Source: Gammaproteobacteria bacterium HGW-Gammaproteobacteria-15 | Lineage (GTDB): Bacteria > Pseudomonadota > Gammaproteobacteria > Enterobacterales > Alteromonadaceae | DNA length: 64,000 nt | Reading direction: 5' to 3' | NCBI GenBank assembly: GCA_002840125.1 | Contig: PGZF01000001.1 | Location: 1,121,237 to 1,185,236, forward strand | Part shown: positions 6,911 to 16,091 of the stretch, piece after piece | How the letters are laid out: each line of letters opens with the position of its first letter | Position numbering within the stretch: the first letter of the stretch is position 1 | Notes under the pieces: model-generated | Told to the model about the DNA's origin: nothing | The model's input: only the letters and a program-made list of their open reading frames with translations | Database searches by the model: none | Position numbers and translations under genes: made by a program

Positions 6911-8650
6911 ATGAGTCAGGCGAAACAAATTGCTGAAATTATCTTAAAAGGCTTTCGCCGCCACTTCAGCTTATTTCAGGCTATTACCGCCAAAGCCAAA
7001 CAACGTTTTGAGCTGGCCGACTGGCGCGCCTTTCAGCAGGACAGTTCAGACCGCATTTCGTTTTATGATCAGCGCGTTACCGAAGCTATTGCCCATCTGG
7101 CTACCGAACTGCCAACCCAGTGCTTAAACGAAACACTGTGGCAACAGGTAAAGCAGCACTATATGGAGTTTCTGGCGTTTCACCCTCAGGCCGAGCTGGC
7201 TGAAACCTTTTATAACTCGGTGTTTTGCCAGCTATTTGAGCGCAAGTACTTTCACAATAAGAATATTTTTGTTGAGTCGACGCTAAGCAAACAGCACTTA
7301 CCGGCGCCGGTGGCGTCGGTATACGACAGCTACTTTCCGGCTCAGGATGGCTTAAAGCAAACTATCCGCAATATTGTCTCCGGCTTTGGTTTTATTACAC
7401 CCTTTATTAACCTCGACCGCGATATCCGCCTGATTGTAAAAAGCTTTATGGCGCAGTCCAGCCATGGCCGCCATCCGGTGTACCAAATTCGCTTTGATAT
7501 TTTAAGGTCGGTATTTTACCGCAATAAAGCCGCTTATATTGTCGGACGAGCGGTAACACCGGATGGCCAGCAACCGTTTATTATTCCGCTGCTGCACCGC
7601 GAAGGCGCCGGTTTGTATATCGATACCCTGGTAACAGACGCCAAGCAGATGACGATTATTTTCGGCTTCTCACGCGCTTATTTTATGGTGGCTACCCAGG
7701 TGCCATCGGCATTGGTACATTTTTTACGCGAGTTACTGCCGCATAAAACCCTGGCCGAGCTGTATGCCAGCATCGGCTTGCACAAACAAGGCAAAACCGA
7801 ATTTTACCGCGAGCTGTTAAGCCATCTGGACAACAGCAATGATCAATTCGTTGCCGCACCCGGTATCCGCGGTATGGTGATGATGGTGTTTACCCTGCCC
7901 TCTTTCCCTTATGTGTTTAAAGTGATCCGCGACAAGTTTGCCCCCAGTAAAGAATTTGGCCGCGACACGGTGAAAGCACGCTACTTACTGGTAAAAAAAC
8001 ATGACCGGGTTGGCCGCATGGCCGATACACTGGAATACTCCTACGTGGCCTTGCCAAAAAGCCGCTTCTCAGCTGAGTTATTAGAAGAATTGCAGCAGGT
8101 TATTGGTGACTCGCTCAGCTTTGAAGACGAGCTGGTGGTGATTAAACACCTGTATATAGAGCGGCGGATGATCCCGCTGAACATTTATCTGGAAACCGCC
8201 TCGTTGGAAGAGAAGAGCCATATTATGGACGACTACGGCCAGGCGATTAAACAGATGCTGGCCGCCAATATTTTCCCCGGTGATATGCTGCTGAAAAACT
8301 TTGGTGTAACGCGACACAAACGCGTGGTGTTTTACGACTACGACGAAGTGCAATATATGCTGGATGTTAATTTCAGAAGCTTTCCGAAAACCGATAACTA
8401 CGAAGACGCCCTGTTTGCTGAAGGCACAGTATGCGCCGCACCGGGTGATGTATTCCCCGAGCAGATGGCCACCTTTGTGACGCCGCAGCCGCAAATCCGC
8501 GAATTGCTGTTTAGCAAACACCCGCAGTTATTAGACGCAGCCTATTGGCGGCAAAAACAGCAAAATATCCGCAATGGCGTGGTAGAAGATATTTTCCCCT
8601 ACCCCGACAGCATGCGCTTTTATCATTTTTACAACGACGAGCCCGCTTAA
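6911..8650 (+). CDS. aceK: Isocitrate dehydrogenase kinase/phosphatase
   Basis: Bifunctional enzyme that phosphorylates and dephosphorylates isocitrate dehydrogenase, directing isocitrate between the TCA cycle and the glyoxylate shunt. The 579 residues are full length. The regulatory N-terminal half is followed by the kinase-like core: the nucleotide loop [22 protein letters not shown] with its catalytic lysine, and the DMLLKNFGV...VFYDYDEV segment carrying the catalytic and metal-binding acidic residues. The isocitrate lyase and malate synthase genes, usual partners in enterobacteria, are absent from this neighbourhood. AcnA, another enzyme of isocitrate metabolism, lies at 47-50 kb. Confidence 0.96.
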   Translation: MSQAKQIAEIILKGFRRHFSLFQAITAKAKQRFELADWRAFQQDSSDRISFYDQRVTEAIAHLATELPTQCLNETLWQQVKQHYMEFLAFHPQAELAETFYNSVFCQLFERKYFHNKNIFVESTLSKQHLPAPVASVYDSYFPAQDGLKQTIRNIVSGFGFITPFINLDRDIRLIVKSFMAQSSHGRHPVYQIRFDILRSVFYRNKAAYIVGRAVTPDGQQPFIIPLLHREGAGLYIDTLVTDAKQMTIIFGFSRAYFMVATQVPSALVHFLRELLPHKTLAELYASIGLHKQGKTEFYRELLSHLDNSNDQFVAAPGIRGMVMMVFTLPSFPYVFKVIRDKFAPSKEFGRDTVKARYLLVKKHDRVGRMADTLEYSYVALPKSRFSAELLEELQQVIGDSLSFEDELVVIKHLYIERRMIPLNIYLETASLEEKSHIMDDYGQAIKQMLAANIFPGDMLLKNFGVTRHKRVVFYDYDEVQYMLDVNFRSFPKTDNYEDALFAEGTVCAAPGDVFPEQMATFVTPQPQIRELLFSKHPQLLDAAYWRQKQQNIRNGVVEDIFPYPDSMRFYHFYNDEPA

Positions 8651-8652
8651 CA

Positions 8653-9105
8653 ATGAAAATTTACGTCGACGCCGACGCCTGCCCGGTGGTGATTAAAGAT
8701 ATTATCTTTCGCGCCGCTGAGCGCAAACAGATAGCAACATTGCTGGTAGCGAATCAACCCATCCGCGTACCGCCTTCAAAGTTTATCTCAGCTATTACGG
8801 TATCCAGCGGCTTTGATGAAGCCGACAACGAAATAGTGCGCCGCTGCGAAGCCGGCGATTTGGTGATCACCGCAGATATTCCGCTGGCTGCCGACGTGCT
8901 GGCCAAAGGCGGCCATGCGCTGAACCCGCGCGGCGAGCTGTACAGCAACGACACCATTAAACAAAAGCTGACGATGCGTGATTTTATGGACACCCTGCGT
9001 GGCAGCGGTGTGCATACCGGCGGCCCGCCACCGCTAAACCAAAGCGATCGCCAGGCCTTTGCTAATCAGCTGGATAAGCTGTTACAGCAGTATGCGAAAG
9101 CTTAA
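8653..9105 (+). CDS. UPF0178 family protein (YaiI/YqxD-like)
   Basis: A 150-residue protein of the widespread YaiI/YqxD family, function unknown, structurally PIN/NYN-like. The N-terminus [17 protein letters not shown] with its cluster of acidic residues, [11 protein letters not shown], and RGELY followed by a C-terminal [10 protein letters not shown] segment are family signatures. A longer frame opens at 8545 inside aceK, but the family start is ATG 8653, two bases after the aceK stop, so it is probably co-transcribed with aceK. Its 3' end overlaps the convergent pseudouridine synthase gene by 4 bp. Confidence 0.9.
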   Translation: MKIYVDADACPVVIKDIIFRAAERKQIATLLVANQPIRVPPSKFISAITVSSGFDEADNEIVRRCEAGDLVITADIPLAADVLAKGGHALNPRGELYSNDTIKQKLTMRDFMDTLRGSGVHTGGPPPLNQSDRQAFANQLDKLLQQYAKA

Positions 9106-10043
9106 CCCGGCCAGGCCGACAGCTGCTGTTTACTGCTGAACTGCTGCTGTTCTTGCGTTAGCGGATCAGTAAAACTTAACTGTTTTGCCAGCAATTGCAG
9201 CGGCTTATCAAACTGCGGTGCCTGCTTCGGTTGCAGCTTGGGGTAGTAAGTATCATGCAAAATCGGCATGCCCAGGCTAAGCATATGCAGGCGCAGCTGA
9301 TGGGTTTTACCGCTGTGTGGTGTCAGCTCAAACAGCCCGAATTCACCGCTTTTCGCCACCAGGCTGATAGTTGATTGCGCATTTACCTCACCGGCCACTA
9401 TGGCGTTGATAAAGCGCGGTGTGCTTTTCTCAATCCGGTTTGCAATATGCCACTGCTGTGGTAACGCAGCTGTGGCAGCCTGCGGTGTTAACCGCGCCAC
9501 TGCCTGATATTGCTTATGGATAGTGCCCGCGCTAAACAGCTGGTAATAAGCCGGCCGGCTTTGGGCATTAACAGAAAACAGTACCAGGCCGGCGGTATCA
9601 CGATCCAGCCGGTGCAGCGGTGCAATGTCGCTTAAGCCGGTGTCGCGCTGTAAGCGCGCCAGTAAGCACTCATTAACATAGTCACCGCCTGGCGTTACCG
9701 GCAAAAAATGCGGCTTATCGGCGACGATAATATGCTGGTCCCGGTACAGAATTTCATGGGCAAACGGGATAGCCGGCTCAGCCGTTACTTCACGGTAATA
9801 ACACAGCCGTTTGCTTGGCATAAAAGGCGTATCTGCACTAATAACCGCGCCGTTAAACCAATGCACTTTGCCCGCAGCAATACGCTGACGCCAGATAGCC
9901 TCGCTGATAAACGGAAACTGGCTGCAAAGAAACTGCAGCACAGTATGCCAGCCGTTATTGACAGCAGGCAGGGTAATTTCAGAGGCTTGGCGGGCTATCG
10001 ACACTGTGTATTCCGGCAGAAAAATCAGCGCGCAGTGTAGCAT
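9102..10043 (-). CDS. RluA family pseudouridine synthase
   Basis: Converts specific uridines in rRNA or tRNA to pseudouridine. The catalytic Asp lies in the signature [21 protein letters not shown] is diagnostic of the RluA branch, and the C-terminal [20 protein letters not shown] is also conserved. An N-terminal SIARQAS...[12 protein letters not shown] segment looks like a degenerate S4-type RNA-binding region. The frame extends 6 nt to a TTG, but ATG 10043 is the likely start. Which RNA site it modifies cannot be told from sequence. Confidence 0.88.
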   Translation of the reverse strand: MLHCALIFLPEYTVSIARQASEITLPAVNNGWHTVLQFLCSQFPFISEAIWRQRIAAGKVHWFNGAVISADTPFMPSKRLCYYREVTAEPAIPFAHEILYRDQHIIVADKPHFLPVTPGGDYVNECLLARLQRDTGLSDIAPLHRLDRDTAGLVLFSVNAQSRPAYYQLFSAGTIHKQYQAVARLTPQAATAALPQQWHIANRIEKSTPRFINAIVAGEVNAQSTISLVAKSGEFGLFELTPHSGKTHQLRLHMLSLGMPILHDTYYPKLQPKQAPQFDKPLQLLAKQLSFTDPLTQEQQQFSSKQQLSAWPG

Positions 10044-10058
10044 ACCCAATGGATTTCG

Positions 10059-10170
10059 ACATGCACGTAGGCGGCAAGGCCGTGAATCCCCATGAGCTTA
10101 GCTGTACTAAGTGATTGGGGTAAACGGCAGCAGCCAACACCCGTGCATTTTGAAAGACGACGGGTATAAA
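10059..10170 (+). repeat. Putative dispersed intergenic repeat with internal dyad
   Basis: A gene-free segment upstream of tapT. It contains CCCCA-N4-CTTA (88-100 of the 10,000s) mirrored by TAAG-N4-TGGGG (108-120), followed by GCAGCCAACACC and GACGACGGGTATA. From memory, similar blocks are scattered between genes in Shewanella and related Alteromonadales; that is recollection, not a search. A partial second copy (AAGTGATTGGGGTGAA) occurs at 11164-11179, directly before the tapT relic. Confidence 0.55.
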
Positions 10171-10219
10171 AGCGGCTACAATAGCCGCCCCTTAACGCCC
10201 GGTTGTTAGCAGAAGCAAG

Positions 10220-10918
10220 ATGTCACATACAAATTCAGTACTGCGTTTACGCACACAGGAACTGGCAAAAGCCACCCGGGTGTTTAACGCCCGCGGCAGC
10301 AAGGTTAAACGCTGTGAGCAATGCCTGCTGCCACAAGCTGAGTGCATCTGTGCCAGTAAACCCGGCGTCAGCAGTAACAGCGCCTTTTGTTTTATTATGT
10401 ACACCGGCGAGTGTTACAAACCGAGCAATACCGGCCGCATTATTGCCGATGTTATCGCCGATAATCATGCCTTTATCTGGGACCGAACCCGGCCCGACGC
10501 AGCCATGCTGGCACTGCTGGCCGATGCGTGTTATGCACCGATAGTGGTATTTCCGCAGCAATACGCTGAAGCTGAGCGTTGTATCAACAGCCCGCTGGAA
10601 CTTAGCGCCGTGCAAAACGGTAAGATACCGCTGTTTATTATGCTGGACGGCACATGGCGCGAAGCGAAGAAGATGTTTAAAAGCCCCTATTTAGCTAACT
10701 TGCCAGTGCTGGGTATTCAGCCACAGCAGGGCTCAAGCTATCAGCTGCGCGAAGCAGCGCATTTGCATCAGCTGTGCACTGCCGAGGTCGCTATAGAAGT
10801 ATTAAAACTGGCGAATGACACCGCCGCCGCAGTAGCGTTAGCCGAATACTTTGCCGTATTTCGCCGCGCTTACATTGTCGGCAAACCCCACCTTAATTTT
10901 ACTGAATCAGCAGAGTAG
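10220..10918 (+). CDS. tapT: tRNA-uridine aminocarboxypropyltransferase (DTW domain)
   Basis: DTW-domain enzyme that makes acp3U at position 47 of certain tRNAs from S-adenosylmethionine, the E. coli TapT/YfiP type. Visible features are the N-terminal cysteine cluster CEQCLLPQAECIC, YKPSNTGRIIADV, and the motif LDGTWREAKKM that names the family; CTAEVAIEVLKLA is also conserved. The 232 residues agree with the E. coli enzyme as recalled. ATG 10220 follows AGCAGAAGCAAG. An S4-domain gene follows after 17 bp, and then a relic of another tapT C-terminus. Confidence 0.92.
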   Translation: MSHTNSVLRLRTQELAKATRVFNARGSKVKRCEQCLLPQAECICASKPGVSSNSAFCFIMYTGECYKPSNTGRIIADVIADNHAFIWDRTRPDAAMLALLADACYAPIVVFPQQYAEAERCINSPLELSAVQNGKIPLFIMLDGTWREAKKMFKSPYLANLPVLGIQPQQGSSYQLREAAHLHQLCTAEVAIEVLKLANDTAAAVALAEYFAVFRRAYIVGKPHLNFTESAE

Positions 10919-10935
10919 TCTGCTAAGGATCTGAC

Positions 10936-11148
10936 ATGCGTGATGTAATACTGAGCAAACCCGCGGTAGAGCTGTATAAAATACTCAAATTTGAGGGCCT
11001 GCTTAGCAGTGGCGGCGAAGCAAAAGCAGCCATAGACAGCGGTTTGGTAAAAGTGAATGGCGAAGTAGAAACCCGCAAACGCCGGCAAATTAACGCCGGC
11101 GATATTATTGAAATTGGCGGCGATAAGCTGCAAATGCGCCTGGGTTAA
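10936..11148 (+). CDS. S4 RNA-binding domain protein (YbcJ-like)
   Basis: A 70-residue stand-alone S4 domain. The pattern LYKILKFEGLLSSGGEAKAAIDSGLVKVNGEVETRKRR... (given here only as the family outline) covers the two helices and the loop that grips structured RNA, and the end GDIIEIGGDKLQM is typical of YbcJ/YaaA-like proteins. ATG 10936 has AAGGA 8 nt upstream. It lies 17 bp after tapT on the same strand, so a shared transcript and a role in tRNA or ribosome maturation are plausible but unproven. Confidence 0.87.
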   Translation: MRDVILSKPAVELYKILKFEGLLSSGGEAKAAIDSGLVKVNGEVETRKRRQINAGDIIEIGGDKLQMRLG

Positions 11149-11178
11149 CATCAGGGTTAAACCAAGTGATTGGGGTGA

Positions 11179-11307
11179 ATGGGAATTGCCATTGAAGTAC
11201 TGAAGCTGGCGAACGATAATAGCGCTGCCACAGCATTGCAACACTACTTTGATACCTTTCGCTGTGCGTATATTGCCGGTAAACCTCATCTGAGTTTTGC
11301 CTTGTAA
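11179..11307 (+). pseudogene. C-terminal relic of a second DTW-domain gene
   Basis: A 42-codon frame whose product reads AIEVLKLAND, then ALQHYFDTFRCAYIAGKPHLSF before TAA. It aligns without gaps to the last 40 or so residues of the intact TapT ending at 10918 (AIEVLKLAND...EYFAVFRRAYIVGKPHLNF). The two are clearly diverged at DNA level, so this is not a fresh duplication. The core with the DTW motif and cysteines is missing. It begins directly after a partial copy of the repeat that also precedes tapT, as though an internal deletion had fused repeat and gene end. Confidence 0.85.
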
Positions 11308-11334
11308 CACAGCAGAGACAACAGCAGGAATATT

Positions 11335-12024
11335 ATGATCCAGGCAGTTATTTTTGATATGGACGGCGTACTGATTGATTCAGAGCCTATGTGGCATCAG
11401 GCTGAGCTTGAGGTATTTGGCAGCCTTGGCGTAACGATTTGCCCGCAGCGCCAGCAGCAAACCGTAGGCATGACCACCAAAGCCGTTACTGCGCACTGGT
11501 ATCAGCAGTCGCCATGGTCGTCTATGTCACTGGATGAAGCCGAGCAGGCTGTATTGCAACATGTTGCCACGCAGATAAAGCTGCGCGGCGTAGCGAAAAA
11601 AGGCTTGCTGCCGTTACTAAACCGGCTAAAGCAAGCGGCAATACCTACTGGCCTTGCGACTAACTCACCCGGTTTTTTAATGGATACCACCTTAGAAAAA
11701 CTGCAGATCCGCCATTACTTTAATACCCACTGCTCGGTAGAGATGGTACAGCAAGGCAAACCGGCGCCGGATATTTATTTGCTGGCAGCAGAAAACCTTG
11801 GCGTAGCGCCACAGCATTGCCTGGTATTTGAAGACTCTTACACCGGGCTAAGTGCAGCCAAGGCGGCCGGGATGCAAGTAATAGCCTTACCTGCTGTGCA
11901 CGACTGGCACCTGGAAAAGTTTGACCTGGCCGAGCTGAAACTACGCTGCCTCAGTGAATTTGACTTAAATCAGCTTAACAGCAACCCCTTTACTGTAGCC
12001 CAGTTTAGCGCCCAGCCTGCCTGA
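11335..12024 (+). CDS. hxpB: HAD-superfamily sugar phosphatase (HxpB/YniC-like)
   Basis: Cytosolic phosphatase of the HAD superfamily, closest in pattern to E. coli YniC/HxpB, which dephosphorylates hexitol phosphates and 2-deoxyglucose 6-phosphate. Motif I is FDMDGVLIDSEPMW with nucleophile and acid-base Asp, motif II is the Thr/Ser in ATNSPG, motif III is the Lys in GKPAPDIY, and motif IV is FEDSYTG. The helical cap between motifs I and II is of the C1 type. Length 229 fits the family (about 220). Its 3' end overlaps the convergent hydrolase gene by 20 bp. Confidence 0.88.
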   Translation: MIQAVIFDMDGVLIDSEPMWHQAELEVFGSLGVTICPQRQQQTVGMTTKAVTAHWYQQSPWSSMSLDEAEQAVLQHVATQIKLRGVAKKGLLPLLNRLKQAAIPTGLATNSPGFLMDTTLEKLQIRHYFNTHCSVEMVQQGKPAPDIYLLAAENLGVAPQHCLVFEDSYTGLSAAKAAGMQVIALPAVHDWHLEKFDLAELKLRCLSEFDLNQLNSNPFTVAQFSAQPA

Positions 12025-12781
12025 TAGCGGCAAGCTGCTGCTGGTATTGCGCTACCAGCCACGGTGCGTCATCCAGCGCTAAATCGTGCCCGGCCCAGGG
12101 GTGCTGAATATGCGCTACCTGCCAGTAACGGGCTAAATCGGCTGAGCACTGCGGGCTCACCAGCGTATCGCCGAGGCTGCTAAATAACACAGTGGGACAC
12201 TGCGGCGCCGGCGTTACCACAAAGCGGCTGGCCGCCCATAACTGGCGCAGTGCATTGCTTTTACTTACCGGCCTTTGCTGCTGCCATAACTGCCAACTGG
12301 CAACGATGTCGGTATGTTCTGCGGGCCTGGCGCTGGTTAACTGCAAAATTATTTGTTCGCGCTGTGCAGCCCCCACCACGGCACTGCGTAAAATAGCCGG
12401 GTAATTACGCCAGCACAAACGGCGGTAAAACGGCGACAACGGCTTGGCACTGCTGTTAATCAGCGTGACCGAGGCCACTTCATGCGGATACTGCGCCGCC
12501 CAGTCGGCCGCCAGCATAGCGCCCAGTGAAATAGCCAGCAAATGCACCCTGCCGTTGTACTGTGGCGCCTGCTGCCATTGCTGGCGCACCGACTGGCGCA
12601 AACTACTTATGCTGCCAGGCGAGCGCTGCTGATACAGCTGGCCAGTACCGGCAAAGTCAAAGCTCAGCACCGGGTTTGGCAAAGCAGCACTCAGCAGGGG
12701 TTTAAATTCGCCCCAGTGCCGCTGCTCGCGGGTAAGGCCACGGATCAGCAGTACTGGTGTGGCATCATCGGCTAATACCAT
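12005..12781 (-). CDS. Alpha/beta hydrolase
   Basis: A 258-residue hydrolase of the alpha/beta fold. An oxyanion-type N-terminal strand (PVLLIRGLTREQRHW), the nucleophile elbow AISLGAML with catalytic Ser, an Asp in SSLGDTLVSP and a His in WAGHDLALDD are visible in the expected order. Substrate is unknown. It follows the M14 carboxypeptidase gene with a 10-bp overlap on the same strand, so the two are probably translated from one message. Confidence 0.85.
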   Translation of the reverse strand: MVLADDATPVLLIRGLTREQRHWGEFKPLLSAALPNPVLSFDFAGTGQLYQQRSPGSISSLRQSVRQQWQQAPQYNGRVHLLAISLGAMLAADWAAQYPHEVASVTLINSSAKPLSPFYRRLCWRNYPAILRSAVVGAAQREQIILQLTSARPAEHTDIVASWQLWQQQRPVSKSNALRQLWAASRFVVTPAPQCPTVLFSSLGDTLVSPQCSADLARYWQVAHIQHPWAGHDLALDDAPWLVAQYQQQLAAIRQAGR

Positions 12782-13782
12782 ATGGCTCTGGCCTGTGCCT
12801 GTAACTGCGGGCGGTTAACCTGCGGCAACCAGTTTTGATATGACATGGTGCTGTTAATAAGAAAATTAATCAGAATAAGGTGGCTGCGCAGCACCCGCCT
12901 TACCCGGTGCGGCTTTACCGGATGAAACATGCCCAGGCTGGATAACAGCTGAAACGGGTTTTTCCGCACCCAGTTCCACGAGCCCATTTCCAGTGTTAAC
13001 GGCAACATAGTGGTGTTGTGCGCCAGCGATAAATCGTACAGGTAATCCCATAAATCACCATGGCACAGGTAATGCTGCGACTGCGGCTCAAAAATATAAT
13101 TCTGGTGCGGGTAAGTTTGAAATAACAATTCACGCAGCCGGTACATTTCAGCCAGATGCGCTATAGGCTCACGGCGGCTTTTCGCATAAGGAAACCATAA
13201 GCGGTCAGTAGTGCCGAAGCCGGAGTGACAATCCAGTACCAGTGAAAACGGCCGGTTAAACAGCTCGCGCTGAATAAAATCGGTTACGGCCTGACTTTCT
13301 GCTTCCATTTTATCGCTACGGCCACGATGCCAGGGAATGGTGCGGCTGATACGCTGACCACCAACCAGCCAGGCCGCCCCTTCGGTACATTCCACCGGGG
13401 CATTACGCATTAAATCAACGCTATTGCCATTAGCCCGCCAGCCATTGGCCATGCCGGCCGGGTTAACCAGTGGGATAAAATAAATACAGCAATGCGCCAG
13501 CGTATGTTGCAGGCAAAGATCCCAGGGCAAGCGGTTAAGTAAGGTTTGCAAATAAGCCAGCACCACCTGGGTACCGATACGCTCCAGGCCATGAATGCCC
13601 CCTACCAGCACGACTGCCGGGGCAGATGCACTGCGGTTGCCAAGTGCCAGGCCATATAACGGCAAACGCTCTGCCATATGCGGTATGCGGGCGAGCAATT
13701 CAACCTGTAATTCTGGCGGGGCCGTGTCAATTAACTGTTGCAGCTGAGCCAGCTCGGGCAGCATGGTATCAGTATCAACCAA
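12772..13782 (-). CDS. M14 family zinc carboxypeptidase
   Basis: A 336-residue zinc carboxypeptidase or amidase of family M14. Zinc ligands H64 and E67 are in GGIHGLERIG, the third ligand His is in LDCHSGFG, the substrate-binding NSVDLMRN matches the N-R pair, and the catalytic Glu lies in LTLEMGSWNW. No signal peptide is seen, so it should be cytosolic, perhaps acting on muropeptides or modified amino acids. The start is TTG 13782, supported by GGAG 7 nt upstream; ATG 13764 is the alternative. It overlaps the next hydrolase gene by 10 bp. Confidence 0.85.
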   Translation of the reverse strand: MVDTDTMLPELAQLQQLIDTAPPELQVELLARIPHMAERLPLYGLALGNRSASAPAVVLVGGIHGLERIGTQVVLAYLQTLLNRLPWDLCLQHTLAHCCIYFIPLVNPAGMANGWRANGNSVDLMRNAPVECTEGAAWLVGGQRISRTIPWHRGRSDKMEAESQAVTDFIQRELFNRPFSLVLDCHSGFGTTDRLWFPYAKSRREPIAHLAEMYRLRELLFQTYPHQNYIFEPQSQHYLCHGDLWDYLYDLSLAHNTTMLPLTLEMGSWNWVRKNPFQLLSSLGMFHPVKPHRVRRVLRSHLILINFLINSTMSYQNWLPQVNRPQLQAQARAIWY

Positions 13783-13962
13783 CAGCTCACTCCGTTAGTG
13801 AAAGTTATATGACAGCATACCTGATGGCCGCCAGACAAAAATGGCAGTTTTATGAAGATTTCAGCCAGCTTTACCCCGGATTTTCATCCGGTTATCCTGC
13901 GCTGTCGGCAAAAGCCGCCGCGTCATTTATACTCAGGAACAGTTTAACCGGTGGGGCCGGAT

Positions 13963-15012
13963 ATGCCGTTTTTCAGTCTGGGGAAATTACTACGCTTTAA
14001 TCTTTACTACTGGTCAGCCATTTTAATACTGGGCTTACTCAGCTCCTGGCATGCTGCGGTCTTGTACAACAAGCCATTTGACTGGCGCCATCTGCCGATG
14101 ATGCTGGCCGGCGACGTGGTTGCAATGCTATTAACAGCGGCGCTGGTAGTTTGGACCTATCAGCGTTTAGTGCAGCAGGTATTCAGTAACTGGCAATTGC
14201 TGTCCGGCGTGGCGGTGGTTGCCGCGCTGTATATTCCGGCAGAAAATGCGCTATGGATGTTGTTATGGGACAGAGAGATTGCCGATATCCGCAAGCTTGT
14301 TGGTAATTTGGATACCTCTGTACTGGCATTTTTTGTCTGGACTGCCTGTTACCTTACCGTACTGCTGTACCAGCAGCAGTTACAGCGACTGGCGCAAACC
14401 AGCGCATTAAGCCAAAAAATTCAGCAACTGGAATTGCAGGCGCTAAGCCATCAGCTCAACCCGCATTTTACCTTTAATGCACTTAATTCCGTTTGTGCCC
14501 TACTGGAAGCCCAGCGCTATGACGACGCAGAAACCATGTCTGAGCAATTGGCGACCTTTTTACGCTATTCGCTGAGTAAATCGCCCGACAGCCTGGTGCA
14601 ACTGGCCGATGAGCTGGCGGCAATTAATGCTTATCTGCAACTGCAAAAAACGCGCTTTGGTGACAAACTAAAGGTTAACTGGCAGATTGATGACTCACTT
14701 AAATGCCAGCGGATTCCGCCACTATTACTACAACCTCTGGTAGAGAATGCTATTAAGTACGCTGTTGCTACCCGCAAACAAGGCGCAACTATTACCATAG
14801 GCGGCGCGCGCGAGCACAACAGCTTACATTTGAGTATCAGCGATGATGGCCCCGGCTCACAACTGGCAGCCGACAACAGTGGCGCCGGAGTGGGTCTGAA
14901 TAATATCCGCAACCGCTTACTGCAACACTTTGGCGACAGCGCCAGGTTAGATATAGGCGCCAGCCCACAGGGCTTTAAAGTGGATATCAGCTTACCATGG
15001 CAAACAGCATGA
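13963..15012 (+). CDS. LytS/YehU-type sensor histidine kinase
   Basis: A 349-residue inner-membrane histidine kinase of the His_kinase (LytS) class. Four hydrophobic segments fill the N-terminal 140 residues; LSHQLNPHFTFNALNSV carries the phosphoacceptor His, and the ATPase part has LLLQPLVENAIKYAV and DDGPGS...GAGVGLNNIRNRL. GTG 13951 is an alternative start, but ATG 13963 is preceded by GGTGGGG. Its 3' end overlaps a second kinase of the same class by 16 bp, which in turn overlaps a LytTR regulator gene. The signal is unknown. Confidence 0.88.
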   Translation: MPFFSLGKLLRFNLYYWSAILILGLLSSWHAAVLYNKPFDWRHLPMMLAGDVVAMLLTAALVVWTYQRLVQQVFSNWQLLSGVAVVAALYIPAENALWMLLWDREIADIRKLVGNLDTSVLAFFVWTACYLTVLLYQQQLQRLAQTSALSQKIQQLELQALSHQLNPHFTFNALNSVCALLEAQRYDDAETMSEQLATFLRYSLSKSPDSLVQLADELAAINAYLQLQKTRFGDKLKVNWQIDDSLKCQRIPPLLLQPLVENAIKYAVATRKQGATITIGGAREHNSLHLSISDDGPGSQLAADNSGAGVGLNNIRNRLLQHFGDSARLDIGASPQGFKVDISLPWQTA

Positions 15013-16091
15013 TCTTAGCCGGTGGGCGGCATCGGCTGGCTAATTTTTGGTTCTGGCACCTGCTGTACTGGTTAAGTTACCTGTTGGTGAAATATGCCCA
15101 CCTGGTGGTGCTGGTACCGCTGCAAAACGAAGCCACCTGGCCATACTTAGCGATCTACAGCCTGGTGACATTAATCAATATTTTGTGCACCGGCGTACTG
15201 GGCCACCACGAGTTACTACAGCAGCGGCCATTCTTGCAGCAGCTCAAACGTCTGCTACTGGTGTTGTTGCCGCTGTGGTTGTTACTGGTAATACTGCGAC
15301 AGTACCTGGTAATGCAATACGCTAGCGATATGATGTACAACGTCAGCTCAGTGCTGAAATATTTTTCCGCTTTCTCACTGGTACTGCTGCCGCTGGCCGG
15401 TTGGCTGGCAGTTTTTATGCTGATTAAAACCAATCAGCTGCATTACGCAGGCGTGCTGCAACAACAACAGCTGGCAAAGCAAGCGCGGCAGGCCAGATTA
15501 AAAGTACTGCGTTATCAGCTTAATCCGCACTTTATGTTTAATACGCTCAATGCGCTAAACGCACTGATAGTACAGCGCAGCGGCCAGGCGGCAGAGCAGC
15601 TGATCCAGCATTTATCCACTTATTTGCGCCATTCACTGAAAAACCAGCAGGATGAGTTTATCCCGCTTCAGCAAGAGCTGGATGCACTGTCCGCTTATAT
15701 GGCGATACAACAGGTACGTTTTGGTGCACGTTTGCAACTGTGTTGGCAACTGCCTCAACAGCTGCCCGCTTTACGTTTCCCGCCCTTGCTGCTGCAGCCG
15801 TTGGCCGAAAATGCCATTCAATACAGCGTAGCGGAGCAGGCAGGTAATATCTGCCTGCAGATCAGCCTGCAACTGCAGGATGACTATTTACACATTACCC
15901 TGGCACAACAAGGGGCTGATGCCACGGCTGGCTGGCCTGAAGCGCAACAACCACTAAACTTAATTAATCTTGCTGAGCGGCTGCAGTTGTTGTTTGGTAC
16001 TGCAGCCGCTTTAACCCTAAGCCACAGCGCCAGCGGATTTCACAGCCGGCTGCGCATAGCAACGGAGGCGCTGCATGACAGCCGCACTTAA
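14997..16091 (+). CDS. Second LytS/YehU-type sensor histidine kinase
   Basis: A 364-residue kinase of the same class as its upstream neighbour but with a separate four-segment membrane domain (hydrophobic stretches at about 16-40, 49-65, 78-103 and 116-142). The phospho-His lies in RYQLNPHFMFNTLNAL and the N-box in LLLQPLAENAIQYSV. The G-box region is poorly conserved (QQPLNLINLAERLQLLFG; no clear DDGxG), so ATP binding may be weakened and this member may act as a heterodimer partner. It overlaps the regulator gene by 17 bp. Confidence 0.86.
   Translation: MANSMILAGGRHRLANFWFWHLLYWLSYLLVKYAHLVVLVPLQNEATWPYLAIYSLVTLINILCTGVLGHHELLQQRPFLQQLKRLLLVLLPLWLLLVILRQYLVMQYASDMMYNVSSVLKYFSAFSLVLLPLAGWLAVFMLIKTNQLHYAGVLQQQQLAKQARQARLKVLRYQLNPHFMFNTLNALNALIVQRSGQAAEQLIQHLSTYLRHSLKNQQDEFIPLQQELDALSAYMAIQQVRFGARLQLCWQLPQQLPALRFPPLLLQPLAENAIQYSVAEQAGNICLQISLQLQDDYLHITLAQQGADATAGWPEAQQPLNLINLAERLQLLFGTAAALTLSHSASGFHSRLRIATEALHDSRT

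Noticed and set aside
10870..11310. 146-residue minus-strand frame opposite the S4 gene and DTW relic
   Set aside because: It is the shadow of two regions with clear plus-strand homology and has no family pattern of its own.
13626..14000. Plus-strand frame upstream of the first LytS-type kinase
   Set aside because: Its first half is antisense to the M14 gene and its end overlaps the kinase start; no motif or ribosome site supports it.
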